64,000 nt of DNA from Nonomuraea montanisoli. Lineage in GTDB: Bacteria; Actinomycetota; Actinomycetes; Streptosporangiales; Streptosporangiaceae. Where the stretch lies: positions 434,001 to 498,000 of the forward strand of contig NZ_JABWGN010000005.1 in assembly GCF_013363975.1 (NCBI RefSeq), in the 5' to 3' direction. The position numbers and the translations under genes were made by a program. Below are positions 51,945 through 60,477 of this stretch, piece after piece (the first letter of the stretch is position 1; each line of letters starts with the position of its first letter). The notes under the pieces are model-generated. The model did no database searches and was not told the DNA's origin. It was given only the letters and a program-made list of their open reading frames with translations.

Positions 51945-52982
51945 TCAGTTCGGGGGCAGGGCGGTCCGCACGCGGGGCAGCACCTCGGCGCCGAGCCGGC
52001 GGACGTTGTCCACGGCGCGGCGGTGGTCGCCGATCCCCTCGACCATGAGGATGATCCGCCGCACGCCCGTGGCCTCGGCCGTGGCGAGGACCGCCTCCGC
52101 GCACCGGTCCGCCGACCCGACGGGATGCACGCGGGTCAGGAAGTCCACGTACGCGGGCACGTCCCGCGCTGGCCGCCTGCGCCCGTCCACCGGCACGTAG
52201 CCGGCCAGGCCGGGCTCCAGCCAGCGCGGCATCGCCTCCTTGAGCTCCCGGACGGCCTGCCGCGTCGAGTCGGCCACATGCCCCACGGCCGCCGCCACGT
52301 GGGCGCCCGATCCGGGGCGCAGCGCGTCGTACGCCGCCACGTGGGCGCCCGGCCCGGGGCGCAGCGCGTCGTACGCCGCCACGGCCGCCGCCTTCTCGCG
52401 GTCGTCCACGTGCATCCCGAGCAGCATCGGCAGCCCCCGGCGCGCCGCCAGCTCCAGCGTCGCCTCCGACGTGCACGCCACCACCGGCCGCAGCGTGGCG
52501 GCGGGCACCAGGTCCACCTCCCTGAACCGGAAGAACTCCCCCTCGGCCGCCACCCGGCCGCCCGACAGCGCCCGCACGAGCACGTCCAGCGACTCGCCGA
52601 ACCCCCGCTCGAACCGCTCCAGCCCGGTCCCGAACACCTCCAGGTCCATCCACGGCCCGCCCCGCCCGACCCCGAGCGTGAACCGGCCGCCCGACAGGTG
52701 GTGCAGCATGGCCGCCTGCTCGGCCAGCGCCACGGGATGCCAGGTGGACAGCACGCTCACCGCGGTGCCGAGGCCGATCCGCGAGGTGCGCCCGATCGCC
52801 ACGGCGGCCAGCGTGGTCGCCGACGGGCACACCCCGTAGGTCATGAAGTGGTGCTCGGCGACCCAGGCGTCGTCGAACCCGGCCTCCTCGGCCGCCACCA
52901 CCAGCTCGACGGTGTCGGCCAGCACCCGCCCGGGATCGCGGCCCGGGAAGCCCGCCGCCACGAGGAAGACGCCGACGCGCAC
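51945..52982 (-). CDS. LLM-class flavin-dependent oxidoreductase
   Basis: 345 residues, luciferase-like TIM barrel. FDDAWVAEHHFMTYG, RIGLGTAVSVLSTWHPVALAE and GGRFTLGVGRGGPW are typical for F420 or FMN-dependent members. A 14-residue tandem duplication (VAAYDALRPGPGAH, then VAAYDALRPGSGAH) occurs near residue 205. Second luciferase-like gene of the window but not close to the one at 4.7-5.7 kb. It starts 10 bases after the RNase HII gene end and may be co-transcribed. Confidence 0.9.
   Translation of the reverse strand: MRVGVFLVAAGFPGRDPGRVLADTVELVVAAEEAGFDDAWVAEHHFMTYGVCPSATTLAAVAIGRTSRIGLGTAVSVLSTWHPVALAEQAAMLHHLSGGRFTLGVGRGGPWMDLEVFGTGLERFERGFGESLDVLVRALSGGRVAAEGEFFRFREVDLVPAATLRPVVACTSEATLELAARRGLPMLLGMHVDDREKAAAVAAYDALRPGPGAHVAAYDALRPGSGAHVAAAVGHVADSTRQAVRELKEAMPRWLEPGLAGYVPVDGRRRPARDVPAYVDFLTRVHPVGSADRCAEAVLATAEATGVRRIILMVEGIGDHRRAVDNVRRLGAEVLPRVRTALPPN
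52291..52374 (-). repeat. 42-bp tandem duplication in the LLM gene
   Basis: Units 52291-52332 and 52333-52374 differ at two positions and add 14 in-frame residues. The duplicated stretch lies in a loop region rather than in a barrel strand. Confidence 0.92.
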
Positions 52983-52991
52983 CGGACCTCC

Positions 52992-53663
52992 CTAGCCGAA
53001 CAGGCTGACCTGACCCTCGCTCGCCGCCGGATCGCGGTGCCGCTTCAGGTGGCGCCACCGCGGCAGGTCGTCGAGGTAGGACCACGACATGCGGTGGTGC
53101 TCGGTGGGCCCGAGCCGCGCCAGCGCCTCCTGGTGGACGGGCGAGGGATATCCGGCGTTGTCGGCGAAGCCGTAGGCGTCGCAGCCGAGCGTCGCCATGT
53201 GGGCGTCGCGCCGCACCTTGGCCAGCACGGACGCGGCGGCCACCGAGACGCTGGCCGCGTCGCCCCTGACCTCCAGGCGCACCGGCCAGGGCGCGCCGAT
53301 GTAGTCGTGGGAGCCGTCGAGGATGACCGCGCCGGGCCGTACGGGGAGGGCGTCGAGGGCGCGGCGGGCGGCCCGGCGCAGCGCCTCGGTCATGCCGACC
53401 GCGTCGATCTCCTCGTGCGTGGCGTCGCCGAAGGCGATGCCCGCGGCCCATTCGCGCACCTCGGCGGCGAGCGTCTCGCGCCGGGCCGGGGTGAGCTGCT
53501 TGGAGTCGGTCAGCCCGGCGGGCGGCTCGGACAGGTCGGTGACGACCGCGCAGACGGTCACGGGTCCCGCCCAGGCGCCGCGGCCGACCTCGTCCACGCC
53601 GGCCACCGTGCTGACGCTGGGCTGGGAGAGCAGGAGGTGCTCGATGTCGTACGTCGGCGCCAT
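52992..53663 (-). CDS. rnhB: Ribonuclease HII
   Basis: 223 residues. Active-site segments [16 protein letters not shown] (first acidic pair), [25 protein letters not shown] and the [17 protein letters not shown] region show the RNase HII catalytic residues. It removes ribonucleotides from RNA-DNA hybrids and misincorporated ribonucleotides in DNA. The usual neighbours (rplS, lepB, ribosomal genes) are absent, so this genome keeps it in a different context. Confidence 0.96.
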   Translation of the reverse strand: MAPTYDIEHLLLSQPSVSTVAGVDEVGRGAWAGPVTVCAVVTDLSEPPAGLTDSKQLTPARRETLAAEVREWAAGIAFGDATHEEIDAVGMTEALRRAARRALDALPVRPGAVILDGSHDYIGAPWPVRLEVRGDAASVSVAAASVLAKVRRDAHMATLGCDAYGFADNAGYPSPVHQEALARLGPTEHHRMSWSYLDDLPRWRHLKRHRDPAASEGQVSLFG

Positions 53664-53685
53664 AGCCGCACACGCTATCGCGCGG

Positions 53686-54621
53686 TCAGCGGCCGGGGGG
53701 ACCGATCGGGTCGAGGTCGGCGGCGAGGTAGCGGGCCGCCACGTGGACGGCCCGCAGCGTCACCGACACCGACGGCCGGTGGACGCTGGACCCCCGCGCG
53801 ACCGCGTGGACCTCGCGTCCCACCGGGTTGCCCGGGAACTGCCGCACCGCCACCCCGCGCACGCCCGCCGCGAGCGCGAGCGCCGGCACGGCGGCGATGC
53901 CGAGCCCCTTGGCCACCAGCGACAGGATCGTCCCCAGCCCCTCGAACTCCCAGGGCGTCGGCCGCGTGCCACCCACGTCGAAGAGCAGCCGGTCCACGGC
54001 CAGGCGGGACGGCTCGCCGTCCGGGGTGGCCATCCACGGCTCGTCGCGCAGCTCGCGCAGGTCGATCGGCACGTCGGGGTCGGCCAGCCGGTGCTTGCGC
54101 GGCACCACCAGCACGAGGGGGTCGCTCAGCAGCGGGAAGACGCGCAGGTGCTCGCTGTCCCGGACGCGGCCGTACCAGTCGTCGACCAGCGCGATGTCCA
54201 CCTCGCCCGACTGCACCTCGCGCATGCCCCGCCCGGACCTGCTCTGCCGCAGCCGCAGCGTCAGCTCGGTGTGGCGGCGCAGCGAGCGGGCGAGCGCCGG
54301 CGCGAACGCCACGGCCGCCGTCGGGAAGGCCGTCACCACGACGCGTCCCGAGGGGGTGCCCGCGTGCGCGGACAGGTCCGACTCGGCCTCCTCGACCATG
54401 GCGAGGATGCGCTCGGCGTGCGCGACGAGGCGCCGACCGGCGTCGGTGAGCTCGGCGCTGCGCGCGGTGCGGTCGAGCAGGGCCGTGCCGGTCTCCCGCT
54501 CCAGGGCGACGAGCTGCTGTGACACCGCCGAGGGGCTGTAGCCGAGCGACGCGGCGGTGGCGGCGATGCTGCCGCGCCGGCCGAACTCGCAGATCAACAT
54601 CAATCGCCGCAAATCGAGCAT
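53686..54621 (-). CDS. LysR-family regulator divergent from an aminotransferase
   Basis: 311 residues. HTH in [20 protein letters not shown] and [18 protein letters not shown], effector-binding domain afterwards. It is divergent from a PLP aminotransferase gene with 79 bases between the starts, which suggests it regulates that gene in response to an amino acid or keto acid. Confidence 0.93.
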   Translation of the reverse strand: MLDLRRLMLICEFGRRGSIAATAASLGYSPSAVSQQLVALERETGTALLDRTARSAELTDAGRRLVAHAERILAMVEEAESDLSAHAGTPSGRVVVTAFPTAAVAFAPALARSLRRHTELTLRLRQSRSGRGMREVQSGEVDIALVDDWYGRVRDSEHLRVFPLLSDPLVLVVPRKHRLADPDVPIDLRELRDEPWMATPDGEPSRLAVDRLLFDVGGTRPTPWEFEGLGTILSLVAKGLGIAAVPALALAAGVRGVAVRQFPGNPVGREVHAVARGSSVHRPSVSVTLRAVHVAARYLAADLDPIGPPGR

Positions 54622-54665
54622 CGGTCTTCCTTACGCCTACCCACGAAAAGCCTCGCTTGTTCTGA

Positions 54666-54677
54666 TGCAATACTGCA
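54666..54677. promoter_or_regulatory. TGCA-N4-TGCA element in the LysR/aminotransferase gap
   Basis: Two TGCA half-sites inside ATGCAATACTGCAAG, in the middle of the short divergent region. It partly fits the T-N11-A type LysR site. Weak by itself. Confidence 0.35.
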
Positions 54678-54700
54678 AGCAGGCTGGGAACGTGACAAAC

Positions 54701-55987
54701 ATGAGCATTACCCTCTCTGCCACGTTGGCGGCCAACGAAGACATCGAACGAAGACGACGCGCCGGGGAGCGCGTGCTGCACCTGGCCTTCGGCGAGGCAG
54801 GTCTGCCCGTCCACCCGGCGCTGCGCGACAGGCTGGTGGCCGAATCCGGCCGCAACGGTTACGGTCCCGTCGCCGGCGCCCCCGAGCTGCGCGCCGCCGC
54901 CGCGGGCTACTGGAGCCGGCGCGGACTCCCCACCGACCCCGGCCTGGTCGTCTGCGGGCCGGGCAGCAAGCCCCTCCTGTACGGCCTGCTCCTGGCGATC
55001 GGCGGCGACATCGTGCTGCCCAGGCCGAGCTGGGTCAGCTACGCCGCGCAGGCCGACCTGGTCGGCTCCCGCCCCCTCCTCGTGCCCCCGCCCGCCGGCG
55101 AGGGCGGCGTGCCCGATCCCGCCGGGGTCGCCGAGGCGGTGCGCCGGGCCCGCGCCCAGGGCCGCGCCGTCGGCTCCGTGCTCGTGACGTTGCCGGACAA
55201 CCCGACCGGCCGCCTGGCCACCTCCGAGACCATCGGCCGCCTGGTGGACGTGGCCCGCGAGCTGGACCTCCTGATCATCTCCGACGAGATCTACCGCGAC
55301 CTGCTGCACGAGCCCGCCCCCGCCTACGTCTCGCCCGCCGACCTGGCGCCCGAGCGGACCGTCATCACCACCGGGCTGAGCAAGAGCCTCGCCCTGGGCG
55401 GCTGGCGGATCGGCGTGACGCGGCTGCCCGAGGGCGCGCACGACCTGCGCGCGCGGGTGCTCGCCGTGGCCAGCGAGATCTGGTCGGCGCCGGCCGCGCC
55501 GGTGCAGCAGGCGGCCGCGTACGCCTTCTCCGAGCCGCCGGAGCTGGCCGAGCGCGTGGCGCTCAGCCGCCGCCTGCACGGCGCGGTCGCGCGCGCGGTC
55601 CACGCCCGCTTCGCCGCGATCGGCGCGAGCACGCCCGACCCGCAGGGCGGCTTCTACCTCTACCCGGACCTCGGCCACCTCGGTCTCGGCGGCTCCGCCG
55701 CGGTCACCCGGCGGCTGCTGGAGGACCACGGCATCGGCGTCCTGCCCGGTCACGCGTTCGGCGACGACCCCGCCGCCGCCCGCGTACGGGTCGCCGTCAG
55801 CCTCCTGTACGGCGAGACGGCCGAGCAGCGGCTGGCCGCGCTGGACGCCTCCAACCCGGTCACGCTGCCGTGGATCTCGGCCGCGCTGGACCAGTTGTCG
55901 GACGGCCTCGCGGGGCTCGCCGAGGCCATGCCGGGAGCGGCGCGTGAACGGCGTCCGGCCCTCGTGCCGACCCCATGTCACGGTTAG
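54701..55987 (+). CDS. Class I PLP-dependent aminotransferase
   Basis: 428 residues from ATG 54701; earlier starts at 54692 or 54665 are possible. Fold type I landmarks: NGYGPVAGAPELRAAAAGYW, the Asn of LPDNPTGRLA, the Asp and Tyr of IISDEIYRDLL, and the Schiff-base Lys in TTGLSKSLALGGWRIG; the substrate carboxylate-binding Arg lies near the end (ARVRVAVSLLYG). It transfers amino groups between amino and keto acids; specificity is not apparent. Likely controlled by the divergent LysR. Confidence 0.93.
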   Translation: MSITLSATLAANEDIERRRRAGERVLHLAFGEAGLPVHPALRDRLVAESGRNGYGPVAGAPELRAAAAGYWSRRGLPTDPGLVVCGPGSKPLLYGLLLAIGGDIVLPRPSWVSYAAQADLVGSRPLLVPPPAGEGGVPDPAGVAEAVRRARAQGRAVGSVLVTLPDNPTGRLATSETIGRLVDVARELDLLIISDEIYRDLLHEPAPAYVSPADLAPERTVITTGLSKSLALGGWRIGVTRLPEGAHDLRARVLAVASEIWSAPAAPVQQAAAYAFSEPPELAERVALSRRLHGAVARAVHARFAAIGASTPDPQGGFYLYPDLGHLGLGGSAAVTRRLLEDHGIGVLPGHAFGDDPAAARVRVAVSLLYGETAEQRLAALDASNPVTLPWISAALDQLSDGLAGLAEAMPGAARERRPALVPTPCHG

Positions 55988-56139
55988 GCGAAATCTTCGC
56001 ACAGAGGGGCTGCCCGAAACCCCGAATCAACCCTCTGACCTGGGCAAACAGCACATGATCCGAAACCCGCGAAACAAGCGCGAAAGAAGGTGGCCGTTGC
56101 CTGGTCACAACCGGCCCGGTCAGCCCTCATCATGTGCTC

Positions 56140-56784
56140 ATGCCCGCTCTTGTCACCCTGTCCGGGCGCCTCGTGCGCCTGGAACCTCTCAGCCCCGCGG
56201 CGATCGACGATCTCGTCGCCGCGGCGAGTGAAGACCGCTCCACGTATGCCTTCACTCGCGTCCCGAACGGCCGGGACGAGATGGTCTCCTATGTGGAGGC
56301 CGCGCTGGCTGAGCAGGCGGGGGGCCGCACGATGCCCTTCGCCATCCGGTGGCTGCACACCGATCGCCTGATCGGTGCCACCCGTCTCATGAACCTGGAG
56401 TACTGGCAGGGCCCCATGCCCTGGCCTCCGGGGACACTGAGCGCGGTGGGCGAGATCCCGTCCGTGGCGGACATCGGCTACACGTGGCTGGGCGCGTCAG
56501 CCCAGGGCACGGGTGCCAACCGGGAGAGCAAGTTCCTGCTGCTCTCCCACGCCTTCGAGACCTGGAACGTCCACCGCATCACGCTCAAGGCTGACGTACG
56601 CAACGTCAAATCCCGGGCCGCCATCGAGGCCCTCGGCGCACACTTCGACGGGGTGCGGCGAGCGGAAAGCCGAGGCGCCGACGACACGGTCCGAGATACG
56701 GCGTTCTATTCCATCCTGAGTTCCGAGTGGCCGGCCGTCCGTGAGCGGCTGGCGCGAAGACTCGGGCTGGTGGAGGCCGCCTAG
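56140..56784 (+). CDS. GNAT acetyltransferase, RimJ/RimL type
   Basis: 214 residues from ATG 56140 (a GTG at 56134 adds two codons). LSGRLVRLEPLSPAAIDDLV at the start, GYTWLGASAQGTGANRESKF as acetyl-CoA loop, and HRITLKADVRNVKSRAAIEALGA are typical of the N-acetyltransferases that modify ribosomal proteins or small molecules. Third-position GC is slightly lower than in the neighbours. No operon partner; a strong terminator follows. Confidence 0.92.
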   Translation: MPALVTLSGRLVRLEPLSPAAIDDLVAAASEDRSTYAFTRVPNGRDEMVSYVEAALAEQAGGRTMPFAIRWLHTDRLIGATRLMNLEYWQGPMPWPPGTLSAVGEIPSVADIGYTWLGASAQGTGANRESKFLLLSHAFETWNVHRITLKADVRNVKSRAAIEALGAHFDGVRRAESRGADDTVRDTAFYSILSSEWPAVRERLARRLGLVEAA

Positions 56785-56801
56785 CAACCATGTCCGCCGA
56801 A

Positions 56802-56830
56802 GGCCCCGCCCACCTGATCCGGGCGGGGCC
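56802..56830 (+). terminator. Hairpin after the GNAT gene
   Basis: Perfect 10-bp stem GGCCCCGCCC/GGGCGGGGCC with a 9-base loop, 18 bases after the GNAT stop. Confidence 0.85.
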
Positions 56831-56912
56831 GGTATTCCGGACCCGGGAGGCATGACCGCCCCCGCGTCGTTCGGGGCCATGCCTCACTGACCCTCAGCAT
56901 CCGCTCCGTAGC

Positions 56913-56941
56913 TCAACGCCCGATCAACACCGAATCAACGC
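56913..56941 (+). promoter_or_regulatory. SARP-type direct repeats (TCAACRC-N4 x3) upstream of the AfsR gene
   Basis: TCAACGC, TCAACAC and TCAACGC start at 56913, 56924 and 56935, an exact 11-bp period with 4-bp spacers. SARP regulators are known to bind heptameric direct repeats with this spacing. Position, 195-223 bp before the start, suggests autoregulation. Confidence 0.65.
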
Positions 56942-57093
56942 CCACACCCGAAACGCCCGGGGTATTCCCCGCGGGGTAACGTATTCACCGCATGCGAGAA
57001 ACGCCCTCGCCATCTCTTCCGCGGAAGATCTGCGCGGACGGAAAGATTTACGGCGGAGGGGCATGCCTATGTGTTAGGCAAGGTTCGCTCTAT

Positions 57094-57109
57094 GATTTGG
57101 TAACAAATC
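57094..57109. promoter_or_regulatory. GATTTG-GTAA-CAAATC palindrome before the AfsR gene
   Basis: Perfect 16-bp palindrome 27 bases before the AfsR-type ATG in a locally AT-rich stretch. It may be an operator or a small 5' hairpin close to the ribosome site. Confidence 0.5.
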
Positions 57110-57135
57110 GTTCCATTGCCCTGGAGACATACGGC

Positions 57136-60100
57136 ATGGCTGGTCAGAGCGTCGAAGGCGGCCTTCGGTTCGCCGTGCTCGGTCCCGTGCGGGCGTGGCG
57201 TGATGGCGCGGAACTCGACCTGGGCACCCCGTTGCAGCGTTCCATTCTCGGGATGCTGCTGCTGCGCGAGGGCCGCGCGGTGACCCCGACCGAGATGATC
57301 GACGCCGTCTGGGGGGACGACTCGCCCCCGAGGGCCCTCGGCGCCCTGCGCACGTACGTCTCCCGGCTGCGCACGGTCCTCGAACCCGACCGCCCCGCCC
57401 GGTCCCGTCCCGAGATCCTCACCTCCGTGGGGCGCGGCTACGCGCTGCGCCTGCCCGACGGGGCGCTCGACCTGGTCCGCTTCGAACGCGGCCTCCACGA
57501 GGCCGAGGCGGCCCGCAAGGCCGGACGGCCCTCCGCCGCGGCCGAGGCGCTGCGCTCCGCCGTCGCCCTGTTCGAGGGCGAGCCGCTGGCCGGCGCCGTC
57601 GGCCCCTACGCCGAGCACCAGCGCGACCGCCTCGTCGAGTGCCGGCTCAGCGCCGTCGAGACGCTCATGGACGTGGACCTGGAGCTGGGCCGCCACGCCG
57701 ACGTGGTCTCCGAGCTGATCGCGCTCACCGCCGAGCACCCGCTGCGCGAGCGGCTGCGCGCCCAGCTCATGCTGGCCCTGTACCGGTGCGGCCGGCAGGG
57801 CGACGCGCTGGCCGTCTTCACCGAGACGCGGCAGGCGCTGATCGACGAGCTGGGCATCGAGCCCGGTCGCGACCTGTCCTCCCTGCACCAGCGGATCCTG
57901 GCCGCCGACCCGGGCCTCGCCGTCGCGCCCGCCGCCGTCACGCCCGCGACCGTCCCCGAGGCCGCCGAGGAGCCCGAGCCGGCCGAGGAGGAGCAGGTCC
58001 CCGAGCTGCCCCGCCCGGCTCAGCTCCCGGCCGCGGTGAGCGACTTCACCGGCCGCAAGGAGATCGCCGGGCGGCTGCGGACGCTGCTGTCGTCGCCGTC
58101 GGCGGCCGAGGGCGTGCCGGTGGCGGTGATCTGCGGCATCGGCGGCGTCGGCAAGACGACGCTGGCCGTCCACGTGGCCCACGCCGCCGACGACCTCTTC
58201 CCCGACGGGCAGCTCTACGCCGACCTGCGCGGCTACACCGGCGAGGCGACCGCGCCCGAGTCGGCCCTGGGCGCCTTTCTTCGCGCCCTCGGCATCCCGC
58301 CCGACGTGATCCCCGAGGTGCCGGCCGAGCGCTCCGCGCTGTTCCGCTCGCTGCTGGCCGACCGGCGCATCCTCGTGCTGCTCGACAACGCCCGCGACGC
58401 CGCGCAGGTCATCCCGCTGCTGCCGGGCACGCCCGGCTGCGCCGCCATCGTCACGAGCCGGGTCAAGCTGGCCGACCTGCCCTCGGCCCGGCTGTTCGAC
58501 CTCGACGTGATGGAGCCCGACGAGGCGCTGTCGCTGTTCTCGTCCGTGGCCGGGCCGGAGCGCGTCGCCGCCGAGCACGGGGCCGCCATGGACGTGGTGG
58601 CCGCCTGCGGGTTCCTGCCGCTGGCCGTGCGCATCGTGGCGGCGCGGCTGGCCGCGCGGCCGTCCTGGACGGTGGCCTCGCTCGTGCCGCGACTGGCCGA
58701 CGAGCAGCGCCGCCTCGACGAGCTGCGGGTCGGCAACCTCGCCGTGGAGGCCACCTTCGCCCTCGGCTACGGCCAGCTCGACCCCGCCCAGCAGCGCGCG
58801 TTCCGGCTGCTGTCGCTGCCCAACGGCCCCGACATCTCGGCCGGGGCCGCCGCCGCGGTGCTGGAGCTGAGCGCGTTCGAGGCCGAGGACCTGCTGGAGT
58901 CGCTGGTCGACGCGAGCCTGCTGGAGGCGCCGGCGCCCGGCCGCTACCGCTTCCACGACCTGCTCAAGCTCTTCGCCCGGCGCATCCTGCACAAGACCGA
59001 GACGCAGCAGGCCAAGACGCTCGCGCTGCGCCGGCTGCTCGGCTTCTACCTGGCCTCGGCGCAGTCGGCGCACCGGCTGGCCTACGAGGGCAGCCTGATC
59101 GCCGACAACCTCGCGGTGGTCGGCACGGGCCGGGTGTTCGGCGCCGCCGACGAGGCCGTGGCGTGGCTGATCGCCGAGGGCGACTCGCTGTTCGCCGCGA
59201 TCAACCAGGCCGCCAGCGACTCGCTCACGGCCGACGAGCTCCTTCCGGCCGCCGACATGCTGGTGGCGATGGAGCCGCTGATGGAGTCGGGCACCCACAC
59301 CCGCGAGTTCGACCACGGCACGCGGGCGGTGCTGGCCGCGGCGCAGCGCCTCGGCGCCGCGGGGAGCGAGCTGCGCGCCCGCTACGTGCTCGGCCGGGTG
59401 CTGTTCGCCGGCAACCGGCTGACGGAGGCCGAGGAGCAGTTCAGGATCGTCCACGAGCTGTCCGTGGCGCGCGGCGAGAAGATCGTCACCGGCGAGGTCA
59501 AGAACGCCCTCGCCGTGGTCGTCGGCCGGCAGCGGCGTCACACCGAGGCGCTGTCGTGGTTCGACTCGGCCATGGACTGGTACCGGGAGAACGGCGTGCC
59601 CGCCGGCGAGGCGCTGGTGCTCAGCTACTCCGCGCGCGACCACCTCGGCCTCAACCGGCCGGAGGACGCGATCGCCGCCGCCGAGAAGGGCCTGGCCATC
59701 TTCACCGAGATCGGCAGCGGCGCCGGCACCGCCCGCGCCCGCTACCACCTCGGCATCGTGCTGTCCCGCGTCGGCCGCCTCACCGAGGCCGTCCACCACC
59801 ACGCCGAGTGCCTGGCGTTCTTCCGGGCCAGCAAGCAGCGCGTGTGGGAGCAGCGGGTGTGCTCGCGGCTGGCGGAGACGTTCATCGCGGCCAGGCGCTA
59901 CCCGGAGGCGGTCCGCCACGCGGAGCAGGCGCTGGTCGTCTCGCGGGAGATCGGCCACCCGTACGGCGAGGCGCTGTCGCTGACCGTGCTCGGCAAGGCG
60001 CTCAGGGGCCTCGGCAGCACGACGCGCAGCGCCGACTGCCTACGTCAGGCCTTCGACATCTTCGCCAGGCTCGGCGCTCCCGAGGCCGGGGACCTCAGGG

Positions 60101-60159
60101 CCCTCCTCGACTCCGCCCCGGTCTCCAAGCACGTCTCCGAGCCCGTCGTCGAGCCCTGA
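57136..60159 (+). CDS. AfsR/SARP-type transcriptional regulator with NB-ARC and TPR domains
   Basis: 1007 residues from ATG 57136 (GGAG 9 bases upstream). Order: OmpR-like winged HTH (about 12-100, LRFAVLGPVRAWRDGAELDL), bacterial transcriptional activation domain (about 105-255), NB-ARC ATPase (about 300-580; P-loop GIGGVGKTTLAVHVA, ILVLLDNARDAAQVIPLLPG), then a TPR array to the C-terminus. Proteins of this layout integrate signals to activate secondary-metabolite genes and are sometimes phosphorylated by Ser/Thr kinases. No biosynthetic cluster adjoins, so it may be pleiotropic. Phased TCAAC repeats flank the gene on both sides. Confidence 0.95.
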   Translation: MAGQSVEGGLRFAVLGPVRAWRDGAELDLGTPLQRSILGMLLLREGRAVTPTEMIDAVWGDDSPPRALGALRTYVSRLRTVLEPDRPARSRPEILTSVGRGYALRLPDGALDLVRFERGLHEAEAARKAGRPSAAAEALRSAVALFEGEPLAGAVGPYAEHQRDRLVECRLSAVETLMDVDLELGRHADVVSELIALTAEHPLRERLRAQLMLALYRCGRQGDALAVFTETRQALIDELGIEPGRDLSSLHQRILAADPGLAVAPAAVTPATVPEAAEEPEPAEEEQVPELPRPAQLPAAVSDFTGRKEIAGRLRTLLSSPSAAEGVPVAVICGIGGVGKTTLAVHVAHAADDLFPDGQLYADLRGYTGEATAPESALGAFLRALGIPPDVIPEVPAERSALFRSLLADRRILVLLDNARDAAQVIPLLPGTPGCAAIVTSRVKLADLPSARLFDLDVMEPDEALSLFSSVAGPERVAAEHGAAMDVVAACGFLPLAVRIVAARLAARPSWTVASLVPRLADEQRRLDELRVGNLAVEATFALGYGQLDPAQQRAFRLLSLPNGPDISAGAAAAVLELSAFEAEDLLESLVDASLLEAPAPGRYRFHDLLKLFARRILHKTETQQAKTLALRRLLGFYLASAQSAHRLAYEGSLIADNLAVVGTGRVFGAADEAVAWLIAEGDSLFAAINQAASDSLTADELLPAADMLVAMEPLMESGTHTREFDHGTRAVLAAAQRLGAAGSELRARYVLGRVLFAGNRLTEAEEQFRIVHELSVARGEKIVTGEVKNALAVVVGRQRRHTEALSWFDSAMDWYRENGVPAGEALVLSYSARDHLGLNRPEDAIAAAEKGLAIFTEIGSGAGTARARYHLGIVLSRVGRLTEAVHHHAECLAFFRASKQRVWEQRVCSRLAETFIAARRYPEAVRHAEQALVVSREIGHPYGEALSLTVLGKALRGLGSTTRSADCLRQAFDIFARLGAPEAGDLRALLDSAPVSKHVSEPVVEP

Positions 60160-60477
60160 GTACAGCGCGTCGTCCAGTCGTGTCATCCACACATGGTTGA
60201 TCAAGGCTGTCCTTAGGGAGTCACCAGACCAGTGGTGCAGCCCGGCCGGTCATCTCGGTCGCCGCGCCTCGCCAGGGGGCCCGGATGTCGGGTCGCTCGG
60301 CGCGGCGGCCAGCCGCCTCACATCGACGACCGGCCGGACCCGACGCCGGCCTCGAACCCCCCGGGACCGGCGTCGTGCTCCTGAGCCTCCACCGGCGGGC
60401 TCAACATCGGATCAACACCGGATTGCCTCACCGGTCAACGCCGTTGTCACCCCATTCGTACGGGCTTGTACGGACGA
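60160..60477. other. Convergent intergenic region with SARP-type repeats
   Basis: 318 bases between the ends of two convergent genes. Short reading frames here lack ribosome sites and codon bias. The notable content is a second TCAAC direct-repeat group near 60401-60441. I see no clear terminator hairpin. Confidence 0.6.
60401..60441 (+). promoter_or_regulatory. Second SARP-type repeat array in a convergent gap
   Basis: TCAACAT at 60401 and TCAACAC at 60412 are 11 bp apart with identical CGGA spacers, and a further TCAACGC lies at 60435. The same heptamers occur upstream of the AfsR gene. No annotated gene starts just downstream on the plus strand, so an unrecognised transcript is possible. 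Confidence 0.45.

Larger units (their letters stand above)
56785..57135 (+). other. Intergenic region before the AfsR-type gene
   Basis: 351 bases with no credible gene. It holds a terminator for the GNAT gene, three phased TCAAC repeats typical of SARP binding sites, a palindromic CTTCCGCGGAAG, an inverted GCCTA-N5-TAGGC, and a GATTTG-GTAA-CAAATC palindrome. It is thus mostly regulatory DNA for the following regulator. Confidence 0.7.

Noticed and set aside
52023..54449. An 808-residue plus-strand frame opposite LLM, RNase HII and LysR genes
   Set aside because: All three minus-strand genes have clear family motifs; the plus frame has none.
57067..59958. A 963-residue minus-strand frame opposite the AfsR-type gene
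   Set aside because: Shadow of the SARP/NB-ARC gene; no ribosome site or recognisable motif.
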